Positions 43,861 to 53,553 of a stretch of DNA of 64,000 bases are shown one piece after another. Position numbers and translations under genes: made by a program. The DNA is from Enterobacter vonholyi. Its GTDB lineage: Bacteria > Pseudomonadota > Gammaproteobacteria > Enterobacterales > Enterobacteriaceae. The number at the start of each line of letters is the position of its first letter. Position 1 is the stretch's first letter. The notes under the pieces were generated by a model, which saw nothing but the letters and a program-made list of their open reading frames with translations, was not told the DNA's origin and did no database searches. The stretch spans positions 248,001 through 312,000 of the forward strand of contig NZ_VTUC01000006.1 in the NCBI RefSeq assembly GCF_008364555.1. Reading direction: 5' to 3'.

Positions 43861-44646
43861 GTGGAATTTATTCTCAGTCATGTAGAACAGGGCGTGATGA
43901 CCATTACGCTGAACCGTCCGGAGCGTCTGAACAGCTTTAACGACGTCATGCACCGGCAGCTGGCCGAGTGCCTGAAACAGGCCGAGCGCGATGACACCGT
44001 TCGCTGCCTGCTGATCACCGGGGCAGGACGCGGCTTTTGCGCCGGTCAGGACCTCAACGACCGCAACGTCGACCCTAACGGCCCGGCACCGGATCTGGGC
44101 ATGTCCGTTGAAACCTTCTACAACCCGCTCGTGCGCCGCCTGGCAAAGCTGCCGAAGCCGGTCATCTGTGCCGTTAACGGCGTGGCGGCGGGCGCGGGCG
44201 CCACGCTGGCGCTCGGGTGCGACATGGTGATTGCGGCGCGTTCCGCCAGCTTCGTGATGGCCTTCAGCAAGCTCGGCCTGGTGCCGGACTGCGGCGGCAC
44301 CTGGCTGCTGCCGCGCGTGGCCGGACGCGCCCGCGCCATGGGGCTGGCGCTGCTCGGCGACAAGCTCAGCGCCGAACAGGCGCAGGCGTGGGGCATGATC
44401 TGGCAGGTGGTCGATGACGAAGAGCTCTCCACTACGGCGCAGCAGATGACCCTGCATTTTGCGTCGCAGCCGACCTTCGGCCTGGGGCTGATCAAGCAGG
44501 CGATCAATGCTGCGGAAACCAATACCCTGGACGGCCAGCTCGATCTGGAGCGTGACTATCAGCGCCTGGCCGGGCGCAGCGACGACTACCGCGAGGGCGT
44601 CAGCGCCTTCCTCGCGAAGCGCGCGCCGAACTTTACGGGGAAATAA
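43861..44646 (+). CDS. paaG: PaaG, ring-1,2-epoxyphenylacetyl-CoA isomerase
   Basis: A 261-residue crotonase-family isomerase that turns the epoxide into oxepin-CoA and also shifts the double bond of 2,3-/3,4-dehydro-adipyl-CoA esters. Oxyanion region: GRGFCAGQDLNDRN. Asp143 in VPDCGGTW stands where isomerases carry their catalytic aspartate. It starts with GTG two bases after paaF; AAAGGA is upstream. Confidence 0.95.
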   Translation: MEFILSHVEQGVMTITLNRPERLNSFNDVMHRQLAECLKQAERDDTVRCLLITGAGRGFCAGQDLNDRNVDPNGPAPDLGMSVETFYNPLVRRLAKLPKPVICAVNGVAAGAGATLALGCDMVIAARSASFVMAFSKLGLVPDCGGTWLLPRVAGRARAMGLALLGDKLSAEQAQAWGMIWQVVDDEELSTTAQQMTLHFASQPTFGLGLIKQAINAAETNTLDGQLDLERDYQRLAGRSDDYREGVSAFLAKRAPNFTGK

Positions 44647-44647
44647 G

Positions 44648-46072
44648 ATGCTGAACATACGTACGGTCGCCGTGATTGGCAGCGGCACGATGGGTGCCGG
44701 GATTGCCGAAGTGGCGGCCAGCCACGGGCATCAGGTGCTGCTCTATGACATCTCCAGCGATGCGATATCACGCGCCATCGACGGGATCCGCCAGCGTCTG
44801 GCCTCCCGTGTGACGCGCGGAAAACTCTCCGCCGATGCCGGGAGCCAGACCCTTGCCCGGCTTGTTCCCGTCACGGAGATCGACGCGCTCTCCACGGCCG
44901 ATCTGGTGATTGAAGCGGCCTCCGAGCGGCTGGAGGTGAAAAAGGCGCTGTTTGCCCAGCTGGCTGAGATCTGCCCGCCGCAGACGGTGCTGACCAGCAA
45001 TACCTCCTCCATCTCCGTCACGGCGATTGCGGCGGACGTCCACCACCCGGAGCGCGTCGCAGGCCTGCATTTCTTTAACCCAGCGCCGGTAATGAAGCTG
45101 GTGGAGGTGGTCAGCGGGCTGGCGACCTCCCCGGAAGTGGCCGACGCGCTGTGCGAGCTGGCGCTGAACTGGGGCAAACAGCCCGTTCGCTGCCAGTCAA
45201 CGCCGGGGTTCATCGTCAACCGCGTCGCGCGTCCGTTTTATTCTGAAGCCTGGCGCGCGCTGGAAGAGCAGGTCGCGCCGCCGGAGGTGATTGATGCCGC
45301 CCTGCGCGAAGGCGGCGGCTTCCCGATGGGGCCGCTGGAGCTGACCGACATGATTGGTCAGGACGTAAATTTTGCGGTGACCTGCTCGGTATTTAACGCC
45401 TTCTGGCAGGAGCGTCGTTTTCTGCCTTCGCTGGTGCAGCAGGAGCTGGTGCTGGCTGGAAGGCTGGGCAAGAAAAGCGGGAAGGGCGTGTACGACTGGC
45501 AGGGCGACAAACCTGACGTGCAGTGGGTTGAGTCGGTGAACGACAGCTATAGCCCGATGCGCGTGGAAAAGCGACGTGACGGTGTCACGGAAATTGATGA
45601 TGTGTACCTGATTGAAACGCAGGGAGAGACCGCGCAGGCGCTGGCGCTGCGGCTCAACGGCCCGGTGGTGGTGGTCGACCGCATCGAGCGTGACGTGGCG
45701 GTCATTGCCGCTGCCGCCAGCAACCCGCATACCGCGACGCAAAAAGCCATCCGCTACCTGCAGCAGCAGGGACACCGGGTGGTGCGAATTGCCGATTATC
45801 CCGGCCTGCTGATCTGGCGAACGCTGGCGATGATTGCCAACGAGGCGCTGGATGCCCTGCAAAAAGGGGTCGCCAGCGAGAAGGACATCGACACGGCCAT
45901 GCGCCTGGGCGTGAACTACCCGAGCGGGCCGATCGCCTGGGGCGAGCGCCTGGGCTGGCAGCGCCTGCTCACACTGCTGGAGAACCTGCAGCGCCATTAC
46001 GGCGAAGAGCGCTATCGCCCCTGTTCACTGCTGCGCCAGCGCGCGCTTCTGGAGAGTAGCTATGAGTCATAA
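44648..46072 (+). CDS. paaH: PaaH, 3-hydroxyadipyl-CoA dehydrogenase
   Basis: A 474-residue NAD-dependent 3-hydroxyacyl-CoA dehydrogenase. The NAD motif is GSGTMGAGIAEVAASHGH; the catalytic histidine lies in VAGLHFFNPAPVMKLVEVV. A partial duplicated dehydrogenase C-terminal domain fills the last 150 residues, giving the long form typical of PaaH. It starts one base after paaG and overlaps paaI by 11 bases. Confidence 0.96.
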   Translation: MLNIRTVAVIGSGTMGAGIAEVAASHGHQVLLYDISSDAISRAIDGIRQRLASRVTRGKLSADAGSQTLARLVPVTEIDALSTADLVIEAASERLEVKKALFAQLAEICPPQTVLTSNTSSISVTAIAADVHHPERVAGLHFFNPAPVMKLVEVVSGLATSPEVADALCELALNWGKQPVRCQSTPGFIVNRVARPFYSEAWRALEEQVAPPEVIDAALREGGGFPMGPLELTDMIGQDVNFAVTCSVFNAFWQERRFLPSLVQQELVLAGRLGKKSGKGVYDWQGDKPDVQWVESVNDSYSPMRVEKRRDGVTEIDDVYLIETQGETAQALALRLNGPVVVVDRIERDVAVIAAAASNPHTATQKAIRYLQQQGHRVVRIADYPGLLIWRTLAMIANEALDALQKGVASEKDIDTAMRLGVNYPSGPIAWGERLGWQRLLTLLENLQRHYGEERYRPCSLLRQRALLESSYES

Positions 46073-46484
46073 CGCCTGGCATAACGCCCGCACCATGTAC
46101 GAACGGGACGCCTGTGCTCAGGCGATGGGGATGGACATTGTCGAGATGGACGAGGGCTACGCGGTTGTCACCATGACCATCACCCCGCAGATGCTTAACG
46201 GCCACAAAACGTGCCACGGCGGGCAGCTGTTTTCGCTGGCGGACACTGCCTTTGCCTACGCCTGCAACAGCCAGGGGCTGGCGGCGGTGGCCTCCGGCTG
46301 CTCGATTGATTTCCTGCGTCCGGGCTTTGCCGGGGACACGCTCACCGCCACCGCGCGGGTGAAGCATCAGGGCAAGCTGACCGGCGTGTACGACATTGAA
46401 ATCCAGAACCAACAACAGAAAACCGTCGCCCTTTTTCGCGGAAAATCTCACCGCATCGGCGGCAGCGTGACAGGAGAAGCCTGA
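46062..46484 (+). CDS. paaI: PaaI, hotdog-fold acyl-CoA thioesterase
   Basis: A 140-residue hotdog thioesterase that hydrolyses ring-hydroxylated phenylacetyl-CoA esters and so frees CoA trapped in dead-end products. Catalytic Asp61 is in GGQLFSLADTAFAYAC. The start lies inside the end of paaH, and its stop overlaps the paaJ ATG by one base. Confidence 0.95.
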   Translation: MSHNAWHNARTMYERDACAQAMGMDIVEMDEGYAVVTMTITPQMLNGHKTCHGGQLFSLADTAFAYACNSQGLAAVASGCSIDFLRPGFAGDTLTATARVKHQGKLTGVYDIEIQNQQQKTVALFRGKSHRIGGSVTGEA

Positions 46485-47689
46485 TGCGTGACGCATTTAT
46501 TTGTGATGGCGTTCGAACACCGGTGGGCCGTTACGGCGGCGCGCTTTCCGCAGTCCGAACCGACGATCTGGGTGCCGTTCCGCTGCGCGCGCTGCTGGCC
46601 CGCTACCCGCAGCTCGACCTGGAGCGGATCGACGACGTGATTTTCGGCTGCGCCAACCAGGCGGGGGAAGATAACCGCAACGTAGCGCGCATGTCGTCGC
46701 TGCTGGCCGGGCTGCCGCAGACGGTATCCGGAACCACCATTAACCGCCTGTGCGGTTCCGGGCTGGACGCGATTGGTTTTGCCGCGCGCACCATTAAGGC
46801 GGGCGATGGCGACCTGCTGATCGCGGGCGGCGTGGAGTCGATGTCCCGCGCGCCGTTCGTGATGGGCAAAGCCACAGCCGCCTTTCAGCGTCAGGCGGAG
46901 ATCTTTGATACCACCATCGGCTGGCGATTTGTGAATCCGCTCATGCATCAGCAATTCGGAACTGACAGTATGCCGGAAACGGCAGAGAATGTAGCTGAAT
47001 TGTTAAATATCAGCCGTGCCGATCAGGACGCGTTCGCCCTGCGCAGCCAGCAGCGTACCGCGCTGGCACAGCAGAACGGCATTCTGGCGCAGGAGATCGT
47101 GCCGGTGCCGGTGCCGGGTAAAAAAGGGGCGGTCACAGCGTTCAGCGTGGATGAACATCCGCGGGCGGACACCACGCTTGAACAGCTTGCCGGGCTGAAA
47201 ACGCCGTTCCGTAAGAACGGGGTGATCACGGCGGGGAATGCCTCCGGGGTCAACGACGGCGCTGCGGCGCTGATCGTCGCCAGCGAGAAGATGGCGCTGG
47301 CGCAGGGGTTAGTCCCGCGCACGCGGATCGTGGCGATGGCGACGGCAGGCGTGGAGCCACGTCTGATGGGGCTTGGCCCGGTACCCGCCACCCGGAAGGT
47401 GCTGGAGCGCGCCGGGCTCAGTATTAACGATATGGACGTCATCGAGCTTAATGAAGCTTTCGCCGCGCAGGCGCTGGGCGTGCTGCGTCAGCTGGGCCTG
47501 CCGGACCATGCCGCGCACGTCAACCCGAACGGTGGCGCAATTGCGCTGGGCCACCCGCTGGGCATGAGCGGCGCCAGGCTGGCGCTGGCCGCGAGTAATG
47601 AACTGCACCGACGCGGCGGGCGCTACGCGCTGTGTACGATGTGCATCGGTGTGGGTCAGGGCATTGCCATGATCCTTGAGCGTGTTTGA
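46484..47689 (+). CDS. paaJ: PaaJ, 3-oxoadipyl-CoA / 3-oxo-5,6-dehydrosuberyl-CoA thiolase
   Basis: A 401-residue thiolase that performs both beta-ketothiolytic steps of the pathway. The active residues are visible: Cys90 in NRLCGSGLD, His357 in LGHPLGMSG and Cys387 in TMCIGVGQG. Translation is coupled to paaI by the one-base overlap. Products are acetyl-CoA and succinyl-CoA. Confidence 0.97.
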   Translation: MRDAFICDGVRTPVGRYGGALSAVRTDDLGAVPLRALLARYPQLDLERIDDVIFGCANQAGEDNRNVARMSSLLAGLPQTVSGTTINRLCGSGLDAIGFAARTIKAGDGDLLIAGGVESMSRAPFVMGKATAAFQRQAEIFDTTIGWRFVNPLMHQQFGTDSMPETAENVAELLNISRADQDAFALRSQQRTALAQQNGILAQEIVPVPVPGKKGAVTAFSVDEHPRADTTLEQLAGLKTPFRKNGVITAGNASGVNDGAAALIVASEKMALAQGLVPRTRIVAMATAGVEPRLMGLGPVPATRKVLERAGLSINDMDVIELNEAFAAQALGVLRQLGLPDHAAHVNPNGGAIALGHPLGMSGARLALAASNELHRRGGRYALCTMCIGVGQGIAMILERV

Positions 47690-47716
47690 GCATAAAAACA
47701 ATGTGAGTACCCTACA

Positions 47717-49033
47717 ATGACAAATACAACAAAGCTTGATCCGATTGAAACGGCCTCCCTTGACGAGTTACAGGCGCTGCAGACAGAGCGTCTGAAATGG
47801 ACGCTGCATCACGCCTACAACAACGTGCCGATGTACAAACGCAAGTTTGACGCCGCGGGCGTTCACCCTGACGATTTCAAAGAGCTGGCGGATATCCGCA
47901 AATTCCCGTGCACCACCAAGCAGGACCTGCGGGATAACTATCCGTTCGATACCTTTGCCGTGCCGATGGAGCAGGTGGTGCGCATTCACGCGTCTTCCGG
48001 CACCACCGGCAAACCGACCGTTGTCGGCTATACGCAGGGCGACATCGACAACTGGGCCAATCTGGTGGCCCGCTCCCTGCGCGCGGCGGGCGGCAGCGCG
48101 AAGGACAAAATTCACGTGGCGTATGGCTACGGCCTGTTTACCGGCGGGCTGGGGGCGCACTACGGGGCCGAGCGTTTAGGCGCGACGGTGATCCCGATGT
48201 CCGGCGGCCAGACGGAGAAACAGGCGCAGCTGATCCGTGATTTCCAGCCGGACATGATCATGGTCACGCCATCCTACTGCCTCAACCTGATTGAAGAGCT
48301 GGAGCGCCAGATGGGCGGCGATGCCAGCGGATGTTCCCTGCGCGTGGGCGTCTTCGGCGCCGAGCCGTGGACGCAGGCCATGCGCCGGGAAATTGAAAAA
48401 CGCTTAGGGATTACGGCGCTGGACATCTATGGGCTCTCCGAAGTGATGGGGCCGGGCGTGGCGATGGAGTGTATTGAAACCGTCGACGGCCCGACCATCT
48501 GGGAAGATCATTTCTACCCGGAGATCGTCAACCCGAACGACGGCACGCCGCTGGATGACGGTCAGCAGGGCGAGCTGCTGTTCACCACGCTGACCAAAGA
48601 GGCGCTGCCGGTGATCCGCTACCGCACCCGCGACCTGACGCGCCTGCTCCCGGCCACCGCGCGCAGCATGCGCCGTATGGACCGGATCAGCGGCCGCAGC
48701 GACGATATGCTGATCATCCGCGGCGTCAACGTCTTCCCGTCGCAGCTGGAAGAGGAGATCGTAAAGTTCGAACATCTTTCGCCGCACTACCAGCTGGAGG
48801 TGAACCGTCGCGGGCATCTTGATTCACTTTCCGTGAAGGTGGAGCTAAAAGAGAGCAGCCTCACGCTGACCCACGAGCAGCGTTGCCAGGTGTGCCACCA
48901 GCTGCGCCACCGCATTAAGTCGATGGTGGGGATTTCCACCGACGTGACGATCGTGAACTGCGGCAGCATCCCGCGCTCGGAGGGAAAAGCCTGCCGGGTG
49001 TTTGACCTGCGTAAAGCGGCGGCTAACGGCTAA
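47717..49033 (+). CDS. paaK: PaaK, phenylacetate-CoA ligase
   Basis: A 438-residue AMP-forming ligase that activates phenylacetate with ATP and CoA, the first intracellular step. The AMP-binding P-loop HASSGTTGKPTVVGYT spans residues 91-106, and later motifs include DIYGLSEVMGPG and GRSDDMLIIRGVNVFPSQ. It is 27 bases after paaJ. Its product, phenylacetyl-CoA, is the inducer that relieves PaaX. Confidence 0.97.
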   Translation: MTNTTKLDPIETASLDELQALQTERLKWTLHHAYNNVPMYKRKFDAAGVHPDDFKELADIRKFPCTTKQDLRDNYPFDTFAVPMEQVVRIHASSGTTGKPTVVGYTQGDIDNWANLVARSLRAAGGSAKDKIHVAYGYGLFTGGLGAHYGAERLGATVIPMSGGQTEKQAQLIRDFQPDMIMVTPSYCLNLIEELERQMGGDASGCSLRVGVFGAEPWTQAMRREIEKRLGITALDIYGLSEVMGPGVAMECIETVDGPTIWEDHFYPEIVNPNDGTPLDDGQQGELLFTTLTKEALPVIRYRTRDLTRLLPATARSMRRMDRISGRSDDMLIIRGVNVFPSQLEEEIVKFEHLSPHYQLEVNRRGHLDSLSVKVELKESSLTLTHEQRCQVCHQLRHRIKSMVGISTDVTIVNCGSIPRSEGKACRVFDLRKAAANG

Positions 49034-49037
49034 GTTT

Positions 49038-49084
49038 CCTCTCACCCCGGCCCTCTTCCAAAGGGAGGGGGTTAGGGTGAGGGG
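49038..49084. repeat. REP-like palindromic repeat between paaK and paaX
   Basis: CCTCTCACCCCGGCCCTC and the inverted GGAGGGGGTTAGGGTGAGGGG form a long imperfect palindrome directly after paaK. It belongs to the family at 36780 and 37159 and may help terminate or stabilise the paaA-K transcript. Confidence 0.75.
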
Positions 49085-49144
49085 CTATCCCAGGATCCTA
49101 TGCTATGATTCATCCAGGACAAAAATAACAACAGAATGAATCAC

Positions 49145-50071
49145 ATGAATAAACTCGACGCCTTTATCCAGCACGCGGTCAGCTCCGTTCCCGTCAGCGG
49201 GACCTCGCTTATCTCCTCGCTATACGGTGACGCGCTTTCCCATCGCGGCGGTGAGATTTGGCTCGGCAGCCTGGCTGCCTTACTGGAAGGCATGGGGTTT
49301 GGCGAACGGTTCGTGCGTACCGCGCTGTTTCGCCTCAACAAAGAGGGCTGGCTGGACGTCTCGCGCATCGGACGACGTAGCTTTTACCGCCTGAGCGATA
49401 AAGGGCTTCGCCTGACGCGTCGCGCGGAGAATAAGATCTACCGCGCGGAACTGCCCGCCTGGGACGGAAAATGGCTATTGCTGCTCTCAGAAGGGCTGGA
49501 CAAAACCACCCTTGCCGACGTCAAAAAACAGCTGATCTGGCAGGGGTTTGGCACGCTGGCGCCAAGCCTGATGGCCTCGCCGTCGCAGCATCTTGCGGAC
49601 GTGCAGTCCCTGCTTCACGATGCTGGGGTGGCGGAAAACGTGATTTTCTTTGAAGCCCACTCGCCGCTGGCGCTCTCCCGCGCCGCGCTGCGTTCACGCG
49701 TGGAAGAGTGCTGGCAGTTAACCGAGCAAAACGCGATGTACGAGTCGTTTATCAGCTCGTTCCGGCCGCTGCTGCCGCTGCTGAAAGAGGCCGCGCCCGA
49801 GGAGCTGACGCCGGAACGCTGCTTCCAGATCCAGCTGCTGCTGATTCACTTTTATCGTCGCGTGGTGCTGAAGGATCCGCTACTGCCGGAAGAGTTACTG
49901 CCCGCGCACTGGGCGGGGCAAAGCGCCCGACAGCTCTGCATAAATATCTATCAGCGTGTCGCGCCGGGAGCGCTGGCGTTTGTCAGCGAGAAGGGCGAAA
50001 CCTCCGTCGGCGAACTGCCCGTGCCCGGCACGCTCTACTATCAGCGCTTTGGTGGTCTCACAAGCGCATAA
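49145..50071 (+). CDS. paaX: PaaX, phenylacetyl-CoA-responsive repressor
   Basis: A 308-residue regulator. The N-terminal winged helix region has SGTSLISSLYGDALSHRGGEIWLGS and RTALFRLNKEGWL; the rest forms the ligand-binding and C-terminal parts of the PaaX family. It represses paaZ and paaA-K until phenylacetyl-CoA binds. The ATG at 49145 matches the E. coli start; another ATG three codons earlier (49136) is possible and neither has a good ribosome site. The C-terminus is slightly shorter than in E. coli. Confidence 0.95.
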   Translation: MNKLDAFIQHAVSSVPVSGTSLISSLYGDALSHRGGEIWLGSLAALLEGMGFGERFVRTALFRLNKEGWLDVSRIGRRSFYRLSDKGLRLTRRAENKIYRAELPAWDGKWLLLLSEGLDKTTLADVKKQLIWQGFGTLAPSLMASPSQHLADVQSLLHDAGVAENVIFFEAHSPLALSRAALRSRVEECWQLTEQNAMYESFISSFRPLLPLLKEAAPEELTPERCFQIQLLLIHFYRRVVLKDPLLPEELLPAHWAGQSARQLCINIYQRVAPGALAFVSEKGETSVGELPVPGTLYYQRFGGLTSA

Positions 50072-50080
50072 GGAGGGAAG

Positions 50081-50677
50081 ATGCCTGTTTATCAAATTGA
50101 CGGCCTGACGCCGGTCGTGCCTGACGAGAGCTACGTTCACCCAACGGCGGTGCTGATTGGCGACGTGATTCTGGGCAAAGGCGTTTATGTCGGTCCTAAT
50201 GCCAGCCTGCGCGGTGATTTTGGCCGTATCGTGGTGAAAGACGGGGCGAATATTCAGGATAATTGCGTGATGCACGGCTTCCCGGAAGAGGACACGGTGG
50301 TGGAAGAGGACGGGCATATCGGCCACAGCGCCATTCTTCACGGCTGCGTGATCCGCCGTAATGCGCTGGTGGGCATGAACGCGGTGGTGATGGACGGGGC
50401 GGTCATTGGTGAAAACAGCATCGTCGGCGCGGCTGCGTTCGTGAAGGCGAAAGCGGAGATGCCCGCCAACCATTTGATTATCGGCAGCCCGGCCAAAGCG
50501 ATTCGCGAGCTGAGCGAGCAGGAGCTCGCCTGGAAGCAGCAGGGCACGCGGGAATACCAGGTGCTGGTGGAGCGCTGCAAGCTGACGATGCATCAGGTTG
50601 AACCGCTGCGCGAGGTTGAGCCTGAACGGAAGCGGCTGACGTTTGATGAGAATTTAAGGCCGAAGTCTGCGGTGTAG
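50081..50677 (+). CDS. paaY: PaaY, gamma-carbonic anhydrase-like thioesterase
   Basis: A 198-residue left-handed beta-helix protein with hexapeptide-type repeats and the metal-site histidines in HGFPEED and [12 protein letters not shown]. Bacterial PaaY is a thioesterase that hydrolyses toxic ring-modified CoA esters such as 2-hydroxycyclohepta-triene-carboxyl-CoA. AAGGAGG precedes the start, 9 bases after paaX, so paaXY is an operon. Confidence 0.95.
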   Translation: MPVYQIDGLTPVVPDESYVHPTAVLIGDVILGKGVYVGPNASLRGDFGRIVVKDGANIQDNCVMHGFPEEDTVVEEDGHIGHSAILHGCVIRRNALVGMNAVVMDGAVIGENSIVGAAAFVKAKAEMPANHLIIGSPAKAIRELSEQELAWKQQGTREYQVLVERCKLTMHQVEPLREVEPERKRLTFDENLRPKSAV

Positions 50678-50779
50678 GACGGGAAGTCTGCGCCAGGGCA
50701 CTAACGGGAAGATGTGACCCCGCCTCATCATGCTATAAATCCTCCGACATAGACTCATCACGATAAAGGACGCAGAGTT

Positions 50780-51523
50780 ATGCTGAGAGGAAAACGCGCT
50801 GTTATCACGGGCGGCGGCGGGGGATTTGGTCAGGCGCTTTGCGTCTGGCTGGCGCGAGAGGGCGTTGACGTTGATTTTAGCGCCCGTCGCGAGGAGGATA
50901 TAGAAAAAACTTGCGCCCTCATAGCGGCTGAAGGGGGTGTGGCAAGAGGGTATCTCTGTGATTTAGCCCAGCCGGAATCCGTTTCTCAGTTCTCTTCGCA
51001 AGTCTTACATTCAGACAGGCCAATCGATATTTTAATACTGAATGCTGCTCAGTGGCTGTCAGGAACAATAGACGAACAATCGAGCTCTGAAATCGTCAAT
51101 ACCGTCAATTCAGGCCTGACAGGTTCAATCCTGCTCACCCAGACGCTGCTTTCAGGATTGCGACGCTCAGACGGCGCAGACATCATTGCGATTATATCCG
51201 CATGCGGTATTCCGAACTTTACAGATTCCATTGCCCATCCCGCTTTTTTTGCCAGTAAACACGGGCTAAGCGGCTTTCTAACGAAACTGTCAGCATACTT
51301 ATCCAAAGAAAATATTCGGGTAACCGGGTTATATCCGCCTGATTTTGAACTGACCGGTTTAGATGCACATGTCGATCGTCAAACAAGAATGGGGGAGCGT
51401 CTGGTGAATGGACGGTCCATCTGGGAAACGATGCGTTTTGTGCTGACTCAGCCTCGAAGTTGCCATATTAGTACCATCTACTTTCAGGGGCCGACTCGTG
51501 AAGATCTGGCGCATCAGGCCTGA
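50780..51523 (+). CDS. SDR-fold protein lacking the catalytic tyrosine
   Basis: A 247-residue short-chain dehydrogenase-like protein. The cofactor loop TGGGGGFG is intact, and Asn110, Ser140 and Lys160 lie in the expected places. The tyrosine of YxxxK is replaced: the sequence reads AHPAFFASKHG, putting Phe156 there. NNAG is also changed to LNAAQ. Either catalysis is altered or lost, or the protein has a binding role. AAAGGA lies upstream of the start. It follows paaY by 102 bases and is probably separate. Function unknown. Confidence 0.8.
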   Translation: MLRGKRAVITGGGGGFGQALCVWLAREGVDVDFSARREEDIEKTCALIAAEGGVARGYLCDLAQPESVSQFSSQVLHSDRPIDILILNAAQWLSGTIDEQSSSEIVNTVNSGLTGSILLTQTLLSGLRRSDGADIIAIISACGIPNFTDSIAHPAFFASKHGLSGFLTKLSAYLSKENIRVTGLYPPDFELTGLDAHVDRQTRMGERLVNGRSIWETMRFVLTQPRSCHISTIYFQGPTREDLAHQA

Positions 51524-51539
51524 ATCTGACGGCGGGCGC

Positions 51540-52781
51540 TCACCGTAATTGCTGATAAACGCGTTCAGGCATCCCATTATTCGCAAAACGGTTGCCAGAG
51601 ATAATAAGGCTGTCTTTTTTCGCCATATCCATCAACAGCGCGATGCCAATGTAATTACTCCAGTTAAAGGTATTTTGCAGCACCACCACCGCATTGCCTT
51701 TTTCTTTGTCATAACCGATAAAGCTGGAGTAGCCGCCGATATAGCCGACCTGATAGGTGATTTTTTCCAGACCGATAAAGTCGGTGGTCCAGGCAATACC
51801 CTGTACCCCGTCGGGACGTTGAATATCGGTATTTCTGACTTCGGCGAAGACGCTGTCCAGCAAGGGATTGTGGGTCGTCGATACGTGATAGCGCGCATAG
51901 GCCGCCAGATCTTCGGCGTTGCTGTATAAGCTCGCTGCCGCCACCATGTTGTTGGAAAAATGCCAGTCCGGCGTGAGCTGTCCGCGCGGGATGAATTTCG
52001 GCTGATCGCCCGCGTGGCCGAGGGCGCGCTGCGGGTATCCTTTTAGCTGCTGTGGCGTAAAGCTGCTGTTAGCCATTTGCAGCGGATGGAAAATATAGCG
52101 CGAGGCTAAACTCTGGATATCTTCGCCTGTTTTGTGTTTCAGGATATAGCCGATCAGCGCGTAGCCGGTATTGGAGTATTGCGGCACTTTACTCTTTGGC
52201 GCTTGCCAGTCGGCGAGGTAACGCAACACGTTATCGCTATCCAGCTCGCCGTAGAAATTATCGCCCGTGCTTAAATAGCTGATGAATTTTCCAAGCATCG
52301 GAACATCCATATTCTGACGCGGCAGGCCGGAGGTGTGGGTTACCAGTTCAAGCAGGGTGATTTTTTGTGCATCCACGCTAAGCGGCGTACCCGGCGGTAA
52401 CAATGTTGCCAGGCTATCGTTCCAGTTCAGTTGCCCTTCATTGACCAGACAAGCCACCACTTCCGCCGTGATCCCTTTGCTGAGCGAGCCGAGTGCAAAC
52501 AGGGTGTCGGGCCTGACCGGATAACGATTGACCGCATCGGTTACGCCCCAGGTGTAAAACTGCGGTGAGCCGTGATTATGAATGACCGCGACCGTCATTC
52601 CTGGAACGGATTTTTGCGCCATGTAGTGACGCACCACGCTGTCAACGTCGCCATCCAGCGAATCATGAGTGAGAAGTTCCTGAGTACCTTCCGGGGAGGA
52701 CATTTGTGAAAGTGTGCCACAACCGCTGAGGAGTGGGAGAGTAAGCAGAAGCCAGCGAATTTTTTTTGTTATGTTCTGCAT
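51540..52781 (-). CDS. Class-C beta-lactamase-fold serine hydrolase lipoprotein
   Basis: A 413-residue lipoprotein precursor with lipobox LSGC, acylated at Cys21. The penicillin-recognising motifs are SxxK at Ser99-Lys102 (SLSK) and YxN at Tyr202-Asn204 (YSN). A KTG/HxG equivalent is not obvious; VGYIGGYSS is the likeliest region. Such proteins act as DD-peptidases, esterases or D-aminopeptidases at the envelope. It is not the AmpC gene by sequence feel, so resistance should not be assumed. Divergent from the peroxidase gene. Confidence 0.8.
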   Translation of the reverse strand: MQNITKKIRWLLLTLPLLSGCGTLSQMSSPEGTQELLTHDSLDGDVDSVVRHYMAQKSVPGMTVAVIHNHGSPQFYTWGVTDAVNRYPVRPDTLFALGSLSKGITAEVVACLVNEGQLNWNDSLATLLPPGTPLSVDAQKITLLELVTHTSGLPRQNMDVPMLGKFISYLSTGDNFYGELDSDNVLRYLADWQAPKSKVPQYSNTGYALIGYILKHKTGEDIQSLASRYIFHPLQMANSSFTPQQLKGYPQRALGHAGDQPKFIPRGQLTPDWHFSNNMVAAASLYSNAEDLAAYARYHVSTTHNPLLDSVFAEVRNTDIQRPDGVQGIAWTTDFIGLEKITYQVGYIGGYSSFIGYDKEKGNAVVVLQNTFNWSNYIGIALLMDMAKKDSLIISGNRFANNGMPERVYQQLR

Positions 52782-52918
52782 ACCTGATAGCGAGTGTGGT
52801 GGTCATTGGCGCGCCAGGAATGTATCACAAATAGCCTGCTTGAATGTAAACTTTCTACACGGTGACGGCCCTGTGGGTGGTCAACGTGACTTTTCGGCCA
52901 GCTTTGAGGGATTTTAGT

Positions 52919-53401
52919 ATGACTCGCTTTTATCAACTTACCGCCACCCGTCTGGATGGACAGCTTACCTCTATGGCCGACTATGCCGGAAAGGTGGTTT
53001 TGGTCGTGAATACCGCCAGCCAGTGTGGCTTCACGCCGCAATATGCTGGTCTTGAAGCGCTGTACAAGAAGTACGCCGATCGGGGGTTAGTGGTGCTGGG
53101 CTTCCCCTGCAACCAGTTTGGTAAACAGGAACCCGGCGGCGCCGACGAAATCTCGAAAACCTGTTACATCAACTACGGCGTGAGTTTCCCGATGTTCGAG
53201 AAGGTTGAGGTTAACGGTAGCGCAGCGCATCCGCTGTTTCGTTATCTGAAAAACGAATTACCCGGCGTGCTGGGTGAGCGAATTAAGTGGAACTTTACTA
53301 AGTTTCTTATCGGACGCGACGGTAAACCACTGAAGCGCTTTGCTCCGATGACTACCCCAGAGAAAATGGAGGGGGAGATTGTTGAGGCTTTGCAGTGGTA
53401 G
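52919..53401 (+). CDS. Glutathione peroxidase family protein
   Basis: A 160-residue cysteine-type GPx. The peroxidatic Cys36 is in NTASQCGFTPQY, Gln70 in PCNQFGKQEPGG, the tryptophan in KWNFTKFLIG, and Cys82 may resolve the disulfide, which points to a thioredoxin-linked peroxidase. It differs from BtuE. The ATG at 52919 follows TGAGGG; extension upstream lacks a ribosome site. It would reduce hydrogen peroxide or lipid peroxides. Confidence 0.9.
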   Translation: MTRFYQLTATRLDGQLTSMADYAGKVVLVVNTASQCGFTPQYAGLEALYKKYADRGLVVLGFPCNQFGKQEPGGADEISKTCYINYGVSFPMFEKVEVNGSAAHPLFRYLKNELPGVLGERIKWNFTKFLIGRDGKPLKRFAPMTTPEKMEGEIVEALQW

Positions 53402-53553
53402 GTGTTGTGGTGACTGGGGCATTCCACAAATCAAGTGCTAACGAAAATGAATTATATGGAAGCTGGCAACTGACGCCCCTCGATTGTGGAAGATCTTACT
53501 GCCTTTCCTTATGACTGCTTTGTGCCAGCAGCGGACGTTGCGCGGTATGTTAG

